Shown piece after piece: positions 23,801 through 35,100 of a DNA stretch of 64,000 nucleotides. Under the pieces are notes generated by a model. That model made no database searches and had not been told where the DNA came from. It worked only from the letters and a program-made list of their open reading frames with translations. The first letter of the stretch is position 1. Each line of letters starts with the position of its first letter. The translations under genes were made by a program, and so were the position numbers. The DNA is from Brachionus koreanus (taxonomy: Eukaryota; Rotifera; Eurotatoria; Ploima; Brachionidae), in NCBI GenBank assembly GCA_016987375.1, contig PJRA01000005.1, forward strand, positions 1,925,333 to 1,989,332, read 5' to 3'.

Positions 23801-23988
23801 TGGTTTACTTGAAAAAAAAAAATTTAATTAAAAATTTATTTCACCGACCATCACTTTTTACTAATTTTTTTTTTAGAAAAAAATCATGCTTTAGCAAAAA
23901 AATGTGTTTTACATAAAAAATACTATCAACAAACCCTGATACATACAGAATATAAATTTAAAAGTTAAATGTTTGATTTTTAAAAATA
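17817..23988. other. Long AT-rich region, no confident gene
   Basis: About 6.2 kb without a supportable gene model. Points of note: a small hairpin with a TTCG loop (CGGATT/AATCCG) at about 18208-18223; CRE-like TTACGTCA and ACGTAA words near 20553-20572; and a minus-strand candidate terminal exon 21266-21184 after an AATTTTAG acceptor, reading ESRVPLGLMTKLVVEALEI and ending in a stop. Much of this may be upstream or regulatory sequence of the gene at 23989, or intron of an unseen gene. Confidence 0.35.
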
Positions 23989-25678
23989 ATGAGCGAGTGT
24001 GATGCTTTTAAATTAATTGAAGAATTTATTAAACGATCCTCGGATGTGCCGAACATGAATGAAAGTAATTTGGAACTGCCGCCAACCCTATTGTGTATAA
24101 CCAGCTCGGACTATTCTATTACCAATTCAGCATCGTCTTCGTTTATTTCGTCCTATCTGGGTCTTAACAAATCGAGCAAAGAGCAGACCATTTTGGAGAC
24201 TCCGCCGGAGACTCCCGAACAAATAAAGACAATTCAATTGCCGACACAAGAAGAAAATTTAAAGCCAAACAGACCATACAGCTACTATGTAGCGACCAAT
24301 TTTCATCCACTAGACCTTTCGATTCTGACCACCCAAACTGAGAATTCGTTGGAAAAAACAACAATTGAAAGTGGTGTTAAGCGACGAAAAAAAAAAACAA
24401 AAAAAGATGAGACCAAACGACTGAGTATGAGCTTAAGTGATATAAAAAATGATAAAATTCACAGCATGGAAGCGTCAAAAAAAACCTATTCATTTTTCAA
24501 GCTAAATTCAAAAAAATCTAAAAGTAATCAGCAAAATTTGGACAAAGATTTCGAGGAAACAGATGACGAAGCTTTCACAAAATCGTCTCAGCATAGCTTT
24601 AAAAGAATGTCGGCATTTAATTCGACAATGCCGGCGAGAATTACTTGTAAAAATAGATCGACAGACTCGTCTAATCCCCATCAACCTGGTAAAATAAACA
24701 AATTTTTTCGTAATTTGTTCCGCATAAATGAGAAAAAAACCGAAGACTTGGACACTAGTCAAACAAATTTTAAATTTTCACGCTTGTTCAGTTTTAGACA
24801 CAGTCATCATGAAGGCAAAAATTTTCGACACAATTCTAATTGTAAACAAACAAATAGGTCGAATTCAACTTCGACAAATGATACACAATGTCCATTGCAG
24901 CTGGTTGTCACCGATGAGCAGCCGTCAAAGATTATTTTGCCGCAGATTTCTCTCGAACATGAGGTTTTGTCCGAACAGTGTTCGCCCGAGTCAAAAGATT
25001 TGACAGTGTTAAATGAATCCTACAAATTTGACAATCTAGAAATTTTGAAAGAAAAATTTTATTCAGAAGTTGCAGAAAGATTAAAAAAGATAGCTTCATG
25101 TACCAATTCGTCAGCTAATTTTTCCCAAGAAAAATCGAGTCTTTCAAGCATTGACTTCATTGATATACCCTACATAGACGATGAAGACGAACAGTCTGTG
25201 GATAATCTATGCTCATTTAGTGATTTGACTATCAGTCAAGCTAGCTCTAAGCTGTTGAAAACAGACATGAGCGATTTGGTTATTGAGGAATCAAAGCTGC
25301 ATGATTTTATCAAGAATTCCACCTATTCTAAATTTGATGAACTGGCAGTCGATTATTTGAATAAATACGACTCAGTGTGGAACAAAATTGCCATTCTTTT
25401 TGAATTGATAAACAGAAGTGTTCAAATTGTAAAAAATATGGAGCCAAAAACTGAGCTAAACAAGGCATTGATCCTGAAATTAAAAGAAATAGCTGCCAAT
25501 TACATACATGATAAGTACTGTGATTGGATTTACAAAAATGGCGGATGGGTAAGAATATTTTCTTTTTTTTTTGTTTTTTTGAAATTAATATAATCTAGTT
25601 TTGAATATTTTTTATGTTAAGAAATCTGTGCCAGATATAATTTCTCTGCCTCGGGAGAACAATGAAAGAAGCCATTGA
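23989..25678 (+). CDS. Divergent Bcl-2-family-like protein with a long N-terminal extension
   Basis: Two exons, 23989-25548 and 25622-25678 (73-nt GT-AG intron, phase 0), giving 538 residues. The C-terminal 80 residues resemble the Bcl-2 core: W464-NKIAILFELI stands at the BH1/helix-5 position, then about 40 helical residues, then DWIYKNGGW (512-520), an excellent BH2 motif. Family role (known): control of mitochondrial outer-membrane permeability and apoptosis. Oddities: (1) about 400 residues rich in Ser, Asn and Lys precede the fold, with a basic KRRKKKTKK cluster that could be a nuclear signal; (2) the BH1 NWGR is replaced by VWNK, losing the groove arginine; (3) no clear BH3; (4) the second exon adds only 18 residues (KSVPDIISLPRENNERSH), so there is no tail anchor. 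Pro- or anti-death direction cannot be inferred. Confidence 0.65.
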
Positions 25679-26742
25679 GTTCAAGAATGTATAGAGTCTC
25701 GTGTTAGAATCGTTCAAATTTGTTTTTTTTCTTTTGAAAATATTAAACCCCTGATTTAAGGCTTGAACGTGTGCATTTTAATTTTTTCATTTCATTTTGT
25801 TGTAAAGTTTATTTTTCTCGTAAATAAAATTACTGGAAATTTATTGATTTAAAAAGTAAAAAATATTAAAAAAAATTCGAATCAATGGTAATTTATTTTT
25901 AGTATTAGTTCTATTTTTATAATCAAAAACCGTTCAAATATTTAAGCTTACCAATAGTTGCTTTATATAAAATAAAATATATTCAAATAATTTTTTTTAA
26001 TTTTTTTTATGCCAAGAAATTTTTTTTTTCTATAAAAAAAAATCAAAAATATTTGAATCTGTTAACAAAAAAATTACGAGGCCTTGAAGGCCTAATTAAT
26101 TTAAAAATAAAAGAAAATAGTAGAAAAGGTCCGTTTAAAAAATCTTATTTTTAGATTTTCTAGGTTTTATTTTAATTTTTTCTACTTAAAATATTATCAA
26201 TTTTATTATTCTCTTTATAAATAATTTATTTATTTCATCAAAAATTTCTTTTGATATTTTTATTTTGCTATTTTATTTAATCTAATTTAATACTATAAAC
26301 CCCAAACAACAATGTTCAACATAGTAAAATACATGTACACTATAAGCTAGAAGTCTATTATTTTCGCAACATAAATTTTGATTTCTAACATCTCCAACAT
26401 TTACCTAGTAAATAAAAATATGGGGTAAAAAAACTTTACATTTACTTATTATTTTAGTAATACGGCTAATATTTAGGTATGAATATATATATATATATAT
26501 ATATATCAATCAATATATTGTATTTTTCTAATTCAATTTAGGCTCATTAAATCTTGATCTATGTCTAAAACAAAATAAATTTTACATAAAGAGAGCCTAT
26601 TAATGATTTAATTAACTTTAATAAAGATCAGTGAAAAGGCTAGAAAAAAAATTCAAACTTAATTAATGACTCATAAACCGCGTCAATTTCAGTCTTCATG
26701 TGATGTAGTATTCATTTTGAAATTATTTAGCAAAAATTCTAA
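25679..26742. other. Intergenic, with a TA microsatellite
   Basis: AT-rich. A run of about 12 TA units lies at 26483-26507. Presumably contains the 3' UTR of the Bcl-2-like gene; no other gene seen. Confidence 0.45.
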
Positions 26743-27222
26743 TTGAACGATCTTTCTCTCTATTATAAAATACTGAAAAATATATGTATTTTTAATAATA
26801 TATTAAATAGTGTTGGATGCAAACCAAAATTAATGAACCCAGAAACTATAGCTTTCTTATATAAACAGTTCTCTCAATCAATCTTTAGATATCATTTAGA
26901 TAATATCTTCGTTAATGAAAAGAGTTTAAAGGAATTTGATATACGGCAAAATATTTTAATAAAACGATTTATTGGACTCAGTAAATTTACAAAAACAAAA
27001 CCTTTGAACAAAGCACTAAAATTGGAGTCAATTAGACAAATTTATTATAAGCATAAAATATTCTTTGTCAAACAAATTTTTAATAACCAATTATGTAAAA
27101 AAGTTTTTGAATACCAAAGGAAAGATTATAAGATATTTGATAGAGAGAATACTTCTTTTATTAAACAGTTATCAAAACTATTTAATTATTTTAATTTATC
27201 TCAATTTGTCCATGGGACTTAA
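26743..27222 (+). pseudogene. LINE reverse-transcriptase C-terminal fragment
   Basis: A 159-codon frame without a proper ATG (it begins TTG). It reads like the thumb and C-terminal part of non-LTR retrotransposon ORF2: LYKQFSQSIFRYHLDNIFVN, NILIKRFIGLSKFTKTKPL, LKLESIRQIYYKHKIFFVKQ. The endonuclease and catalytic RT parts are absent upstream, as expected of a 5'-truncated insertion that has then decayed. The frame is intact, so it may be fairly young. Confidence 0.6.
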
Positions 27223-27462
27223 ACTTTAATTAAAATAACAAATAAATAATTTTTAGCTTGAAAATATTTTTAGTAAATAGGTGCAAAAAAAAATAATTTT
27301 AAGGACATTTTTTACAGATAAATCGAATTTTCAATATTAAAATAAAGCAAATTTGAAATGAATGAAAATATTCCTTTACAGCGTTCCATGCTGTGATATT
27401 AAGAACTCATATATTATGAACGAATTACCTTGTATTTTTTTGAATTAAACTAATTATTGTAT

Positions 27463-27740
27463 ATGGTGGCAAAATTAAAATTTGTAGTGAAGGATGTTAA
27501 AACAATCGAAGATCAAAATTTAAAGACCGCTTATGAACTCGAAAATAAAGAAACAGTTTAAGTCTAATACTTAGCAAGTTTCTATTAGATGTCTATAATT
27601 TAGATAAAATTGAATTAAAAAAATTATTGTATCAAGATATCCACTTTTTTAAAAAAATTCGAAGAGAAAATTTGTTCATTGCTAAAATACTAATAAATAT
27701 TATTTTATATTTTGTTTTAATAATTTATTTACTTAAATGA
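27463..27740 (+). pseudogene. Possible frameshifted small tail-anchored protein
   Basis: ORF 27463-27561 (ATG; 32 residues ending YELENKETV) is followed at once, one frame away, by an open stretch 27570-27740 reading LSKFLLDVYNLDKIELKKL, then a hydrophobic C-terminal helix (AKILINIILYFVLIIYLLK) and a stop. One indel would fuse them into a roughly 90-residue protein with a tail anchor. No homologue is recognised; chance in AT-rich DNA is a real alternative. Confidence 0.25.
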
Positions 27741-28600
27741 AAAATAAATAAAATATAATAATATTCTAAAATAAAATATTAATGTAGAGTTTTCTTTATT
27801 TAAATGAGTTTTAAGCTAGTGTCAAAATCAGACAAAAAATTTTTGGCGTATGCTAATTCATTAACTAAAATTACTTATTTTTCAGCAGTTTTATTTAAGT
27901 AATAAAAATTTTATATTTTAAAATTACTCAACTGATATAAAAATGCATCAAAATAAAGATTTATGTTAAAAATCAAATTAATACTTGTTTTTCTAAATTT
28001 TAACTAAATTAAAAACAAAGACGTTTTGCTATTTTAAAAGAAGCATTAGTAGATAAAAAAGCCAAGTATTGAATTGATAAAGAATGCTAATTACTACTAA
28101 TGTTTATTATTATTTTCAAAAATGGAAATTTAGAATTGATTTTTTTAATAAAAAAAATTTCCGATGAAAAATCTGAAATACCACACTTGTAATACATTTT
28201 CACATACCATTTTAATTTTTTTTTTTTAAGAAAAATAATGTTTAATTTATAATTTTAATACATATAAGAAAAATTATGATGAATAATACAAGTTAAGCAA
28301 AATTAGCATTTTTTTTTCAAGTAATCTAAGTTTAAGTTTCAGTAATCTTAGTTAAAAAATAATAAATCGCCAAAATTTTTTACATATATGATATTTAAGT
28401 TTCAAAATACAGCATCTCTAGCTTACAGTGTATAATATATTTTTTTATATTTTAGAATTAAGTCATTTTATTGTATGTTATAATAAACAGGATTGAATGC
28501 TCTTCAAAACGATATGTCTTACTTTTTGTCTTTATAATTCTAAAAAAATTTATTTAATGAAAACTTTAAATTAAAATTTTGAAATTTTGGTTTGGTACTT
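27741..28600. other. AT-rich intergenic, nothing recognised
   Basis: No coding frame, inverted repeat or RNA gene that I can support. Confidence 0.35.
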
Positions 28601-28640
28601 CATTTTCGGATAAAAGGCCTATCAGCAACAACATTAACAC

Positions 28641-28823
28641 TTGAAAATGTGCTTAAAGAAAGAAGGGTACAATATTGGTTTTAAAAATTTAAAAATTGAG
28701 TTACTAGTTTTCAGAGGAGAAAAGAGTCGCATAGATCAGTCATTCTCGGTTTATATACTTGATGTCCAGAAAGGTACCGAGGTAGCTTATGAATGTAAAA
28801 AAAAGATAAATGTTCTTTATTAA
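28641..28823 (+). pseudogene. LINE reverse-transcriptase fragment (post-YADD region)
   Basis: A 60-codon frame reads LKKEGYNIGFKNLKIELLVF then RGEKSRIDQSFSVYILDVQ. This matches the region after the catalytic site in LINE RTs, usually of the form GLxINxxKTKxxVF followed by RxGRxxxxxxFxxxGxxIE. The key KT has become NL. It is a short decayed piece and could belong to the same insertion as 26743-27222, rearranged. Confidence 0.45.
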
Positions 28824-31800
28824 AAATATATAAATTCATAGCTTAAAATTAAAAAAAAAAAATTTGGTTTGAACAGTTCATGAGTTCCTTTAATTTCTGA
28901 AAAATTCCTCAATCGATAAATGTTAAATACTGTTTTAATCATTTGAAACTGGATATCTTAAAAAAAAATTATCAAATTTTCCAAAACATCCGCTCGTTTC
29001 TTATTTTTATAGATCATATCAAAAATATTAATTTTTGTGATAATTTGGAATAAATAATTTTAATTTCATTAATTTTATAATAGCTAGTAAAAAATTTTAT
29101 TTTACTTCTTCAGTATTAAAGTAGGATTTTTGAAGCAAAATCAGAGCTTATTAGTCTATATTTGGGAGCAATTATTATCAACAAGAATTTTTTAAGTTTT
29201 TCAACTGATATGAAATCAAGATATTTTGTATTTTTTTAGTTTATTATTAATTGTTATTTAATTTTAAAATGAAGAGATAATAAAAGAGAAACAAAGAGTA
29301 TTTTTAATTCCCTTTAAAAAAGCGATAATTACTATATAGAACGAATTTCAATAGAGCTAATATTTTATAAGTGTAATTTTTCAAAAAGCTTTTTTTGGTT
29401 TTTTTTCTATCAATTGTACAATATTATCATAGGTCAAGATCGATTAATAATAAAAAAATCTAATTTAAAATTGAAAGCAATTTAATTTTATTACATTAAA
29501 AAAATTCATAATTCTCCACTGAATTTTATCGACGATTTTCTTAAAAACCTGGCTTTTAACACCTACTAGCTAATATTCTCTAAGACTGATACATCTTTTT
29601 AATTTAAGAAAGAAATTTTATGAAAAAAAATTAAAAATTATTTACCTAATGAAAAGCATTAATCGCTAATGATCCAAAATCTACTTAAAATGCATGCATA
29701 CTGACGCAAAAACAAATCAAATGTATTCATTCGAGTGAAATAATAACATTTTAAATTATGTGAAATAAATTTGAAAAATATTATTTTTTTTTAGATAAAA
29801 ATTTTTTTCTTAAAAATATATATAAGAGAAAATTTTGTTGCAAAATATAAATATATTTTTTTAATGAAAAAAATAAAATTTACTTATGATTTTTTTTTTA
29901 AATCAAACAAAATTTTGCTCTATTTTTGATTCTTAATTTAAGTTTTTTTTCAATAATTATAACAATGAAAAAAATTATATATTATTAGTCTAAACTATTT
30001 ATAAAAGTAATAAAAAAGATTTGAATCAAAACAGTAAAAATACAGATCTTCGAGAATTAAAGGACACAATTGTTGCTAATTAAACCACCACTTTTATTTG
30101 ACAATAAGATGCAATTAATATGACTATTTTCGAAAAGAATTTAATTAATACATACAAGAAGCATCAAATTGATGGTAATTAATAACTCGGTGCGCTTAAA
30201 ATTCTATTCAAATGTATTGGGTTACGCGTTACATGAGCACATAATTCAGAAGACGATGTATTGATTTTTTTTTGTTGGTTAGACAGAGCCAAATTTAAAA
30301 ATGAAAACAAATACATAGTTAAATGGCTCGATTAAAAATAAGCTCGAAGGCATTGGCTCAATTCGATTTAGATGTTGAAATTTGAAAAAATTTAAATAAT
30401 ATTAGAAGAAATTCAATTATTATTATGAGATTTTTTTTAAAGACAGTTTTATTGTGATAAAATTTCATTTCCTTTCTATGGTTTTTTAGAATAGCATCAA
30501 ACAATATTTGAATTTATTGTTTTCTAATTTTTCGTTAATGTTTTATGTTCATGCTTGTTTGAATCTTATGTGTTTTTTCAAGTATTTTTTAATTGAATTT
30601 TGATTGTTTTTCATTTCAATCATTTTATTTCCTTGTTTAAAATCGTCACAATGCAAAACTACATTTCAAATTACACTTTTAACAATTTTTTGTTTTCAAG
30701 CGCAAAACAATTATCAATAAATTTTGAAGCAACACCTTCGGAGAAAGCTTTTACCGCTAGATCTTCTTTAAATTTTGCTTGAAAATTCAAATTTTGATTA
30801 AATCAAATTCTATTTTTAAGTCTGCTTAATGTATTTAGCAGCAAGAGCTAAATATTAACAATAAAGATATTGAATCTTCGGGTCAAAATTAAATAGAATA
30901 TTTTCACAACTAATTAAATCTCAAGTACGCTTTTCTTTAATTTGATATAAAAATTTTAATTTAAACAAAATTTAGGTTGTATGATTGAGATTTACATTAT
31001 GTTTATTACCTTAAGTTTTAATTATTTTCTAAGTGGATTAATAGTAATTTAAGCAGACATAAAAAAAAGAAAAATAATTTTATAAATAAAGCTTTTCAAC
31101 ATAACTCTCCCATTTTTATCATGCTATATAAATTTGATAAAATAATTTTGATTGAAATTTTAAGACAATTTAAGTATCATGAATATATAGAAAATGGTTG
31201 AGTTTTTAAGAACATTTCAATATGACAAATATGTCACAAATTTAATAAATAAAATTCAGCCTTTTATCTTTAAGATAATTTACTAATAAGTATAATTAAT
31301 TTATCTTGAGGACAAAGAATAGTAGCAATATTTTCAATTCATTTTGTACAAATAAAGATTTTCGTCTTGTCTAGTTTTTTTTTTTTGCTGAAATATTAAA
31401 AGATTCTTTCATGATAAAGAAATTTTTCAAATGCCTAAGATCATAAGTCTTATTAAAATAATTCAATTTTAACTAGATGTAAAAAATTTTGATGTTATCT
31501 AGCTCTAATTCTACTTTGAATATTCAAATATTTTTCTCAATTTTTTGTTCAATTAAATATTAAAAATGCAAATTATGCTTAGATCTCCTGAAGGATTAAG
31601 TCATTCTTTTTTAATTTTACTTATTTTTAATTATTCAAACTATATTCTTACTCTTTGGGTAAACTAAAAATAAAAAACAAAAAAATTCTCTTTTTCGTTT
31701 TTAAATTTTTAATTAATAATAATTTGTGTTTTTTTTTTATATTGTTGATTACAGAATTTGTTAAAATTAACCCATGATAATATTTTTTCATGATCAATAT

Positions 31801-32114
31801 CCGGCTTATTCATTTGATCATTGATTTTTTACAAATCTTGTCGAGATTAATGCTTAATTAAAAACTTGGATACTTTTTTTTTTAATAAAAAAAGACACGG
31901 AAGTTATCTATTGTATATATTATAAATAATTCTAAATTAAGCTTTTCTTTATAATTGGAAAGGTATCTGTTGACTCTATGCTCGATAGCTGGATTAAAAT
32001 ACTTTAAACAGTTTTCATTTTAATGAAATTTCTGCATTTATTTATTGAATATGACGAACGTGGAAAATTTTCTATTTTTAAGATTTTCTAATTATCCAAT
32101 TTAGAAGTTAAAAG
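28824..32114. other. AT-rich intergenic upstream of RASGRF
   Basis: No confident gene. On the minus strand at about 30690-30785 a short open stretch reads FKEDLAVKAFSEGVASKFID, reminiscent of retroelement gag but too short to assign. The RASGRF promoter should lie near the right edge; a polypyrimidine-AG (CCAATTTAG) at 32096-32104 and a second AAAAG directly before the ATG look like splice acceptors, so a 5' UTR intron or a trans-splice site is possible. Confidence 0.35.
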
Positions 32115-35100
32115 ATGCAAAGAAACGGATGTAAGATAAACGAATCACACGTTAACACAATTGCTTTAAAGGCTCGCTTGGAACACCGTGAATGTGGATA
32201 CCTGTGGAAGCGCTCAAATGACTCTAATGGCAAATGGCAGATTAAGTGGTTCGCTTTGTATCAAAATTTTTTGTTCTACTATGAGACTGTAAACAGCACT
32301 AAGCCACAGGGACTAATCGTGCTTGAAAGCTCCTACTGTAACCGAATTGTGACCAACACCAAAACCACTAGAGAAGGAGAAATAAAACTGGTTAGCAATA
32401 AAAAAATATATATTTTAATCTCTAATTTTAATCGGATTTAAAAATTAAGTTTTGTTTTTCATTAACTTTTTCAAAAGATGGAAAAAATCCTCTTGAATTT
32501 GGAGCTGAACACGAAGATGAGTGCATTCAATGGATGGATGCAATAAAAAACTGCAGTTATAGCAAATTGGCATCGGAAAATGCTGAATTACAGCACAAAT
32601 ACTTGCATCTGAATCAACTTTATGAAACTGAGACAAAAAGCAAATGGCAATATTTGGCTCAAATAGAAGAGCTTTCAAACGAAGTTAAACAACTCCGAGA
32701 TGAAGTAAAAAATTTTTTTTTCATTAGAATTTAGAGTAGAAAATTTTTTTTTCTAAGTTAAAAAGACATAAAGGTCAGCATGATTTGGTGGTAGCAAAAA
32801 CAATAGCTGATGAGGAATCATCGGACATGAAAAGAATAAAAAAAGTTCAAAGCTTATGTAGAGGTTGGCTGTATCGGCGCAGATGGAAACGCATTGTCAA
32901 AGATTATATCGAGTCTCCAGATGCTCTAAATTTGCGCAAAAGGAATCGAATAGTGTTTGAATTATTTGAAAAAGAAGGTGAATACATGTCGCAATTGGAA
33001 ATTTTGGTATCGAATTTTTTGAGACCTTTCAAAATGGCAGCGTGTAGCAGTAAACCAGCCATTACCCATGAAGAAGTAAATTGTATATTTTTAAATAGGT
33101 AAATTTACAGAAAAAAATTCAATATAAAATTTTCAATTTTTCAATTCTAAACTAGTGAAATATTGTTATTTTTGCATCAAATATTTTACAAAGGCCTTAA
33201 TAAAAAACTTGAAAATTGGCCATCAGTTTTTGTGGGTGATTTATTTGATTTTTTGTTGCCAGTTTTGGTAATATATCAAGAATATGTGCGTAATCATCAC
33301 TATAGTCTACAAATTTTGACCGATCTAAAAATAAGATCGATTGAATTTAGAAATTTGCTGAAAAGATGTGAAGAAAAACCAAAATGTGAAGGTCGTTCAC
33401 TAGACATTTTTCTCACCTATCCAATGCATCAGGTTGTTTTTATTTATTAATTAAAAATATAAACAACTAACTTTTAATTATAGATACCAAGGTATATTTT
33501 AATATTGCATCAATTAATATCGTTTACCTCTCATACCTCTACCAACGAATTGTATTGTCTCGAGAATGCAAAGAAAAAGCTTGAGGAACTCTCAAGAGTA
33601 AATAAATTTATGCTTTTTTTTTTAGTTTTTCAATTTATTTCCTAAAAACAAATACTTAATTAGAACCCATTACCAAAAATTGTTTTAATTTTAAAATGAA
33701 TTTTTTACTAATTCGTAAAATTAATTGGAAAAGAGTACACTGAGGAAATCAATATTTATTTATTTTTTGTAAATTGTCGATTCTGATTTTTTTAGCAAGA
33801 AAATATAAAAATACTGAATAAAAGACATGTAAAGCGGAAGATTCTCTCTAGAAGATCGATATTTAAAGATTTAGAAAATTTTTAAACTACTTTAGAGTCT
33901 AAAATTACTTGAGAGAAAATTCACTTTTTCTTGATCAAAACCTTAAGCAAAATTAAAGAGTTTTAAAGCTTCTTAAAATAGTCTTATAAAATAATTTCTT
34001 TATTAGATTCACTTAATTTCTTTATGTTTATCGTCATCATAAAAAAATTTATTAGTCCCAATATTAGACTAATGTTTATTGAGTGGAAAAGAGGATTTTT
34101 TTTTTTAAATTAAATTATCTTCCCTTAAAATCGATTTGTTAAAATTAATATGTTAATTGGATTTGATCAAATAAATGAAAAAGATAAATTTACTTTAGTT
34201 AAAAATTTTATTTTATAAAAAATATTTTAATAATGCATATATATTGGTTTAAACGGAAGCTTAGTTGTCATTAGAATATAATAAAATTTTATCTAAAAAA
34301 TTTTATAAATTTATAGCCTGATAAAATAATTAAATTTTAAAAAAATAAAGAAATAATTCTGAATGAAAAAATTAATTTACGAAAAACATTAAATTAAGAT
34401 AAAAGCTCAATAAATAATGGCAAATTGAAGTTAAATTTAAATTGTATGATCATATAAAAACATATTTAACATTAACTGTTAAACTTTGTTTTTTAATATC
34501 TGAAAATTTCTGTAAAATATCCTATATATTAATAATTTTAAGTTAAAAGACTTTAAAAATAAAAATCTAAAAAAATTATCTTGAACAGGATCATTGACTT
34601 GACTTTAAAAAGACTTTTTTATTTGACTTTTGCACAGCCTGAACAGGATAACTAAATATGATCATAATTTTCAACATGCCTAAATAATTCTAAAATTTCG
34701 ATTTCTTTTCAAAATTTATTTTAAATTTTTTGCTAAAAATATAAATACTTTAATTGAAAAAAAATCAATTTGTTAAAGTTAGATACATTAGAGGAGAATT
34801 TTTTCTTAAGGATTTACTTGACTAATACGTCCAAATCTACAAAATATATTTGATTGTCAAATCTTTCTTATATTGACATTTTTTTAAAGAATACAGAATT
34901 ACTGAAAAATTTTATGTTTTTATTTAACTTATTCAAAAATTAAAATATTTTTTTAACGGATAATAATACTGCCATAACAAAAAAATGAAATTGGCGAAGA
35001 TCTAGACAATTCACCACTGGTTCTCACAGTATTTTAATTCATCATTTAATGGGGTGTTTCCTCTACAATAATTTAGTTTTATGATTAGTTAAGCTTTTAC

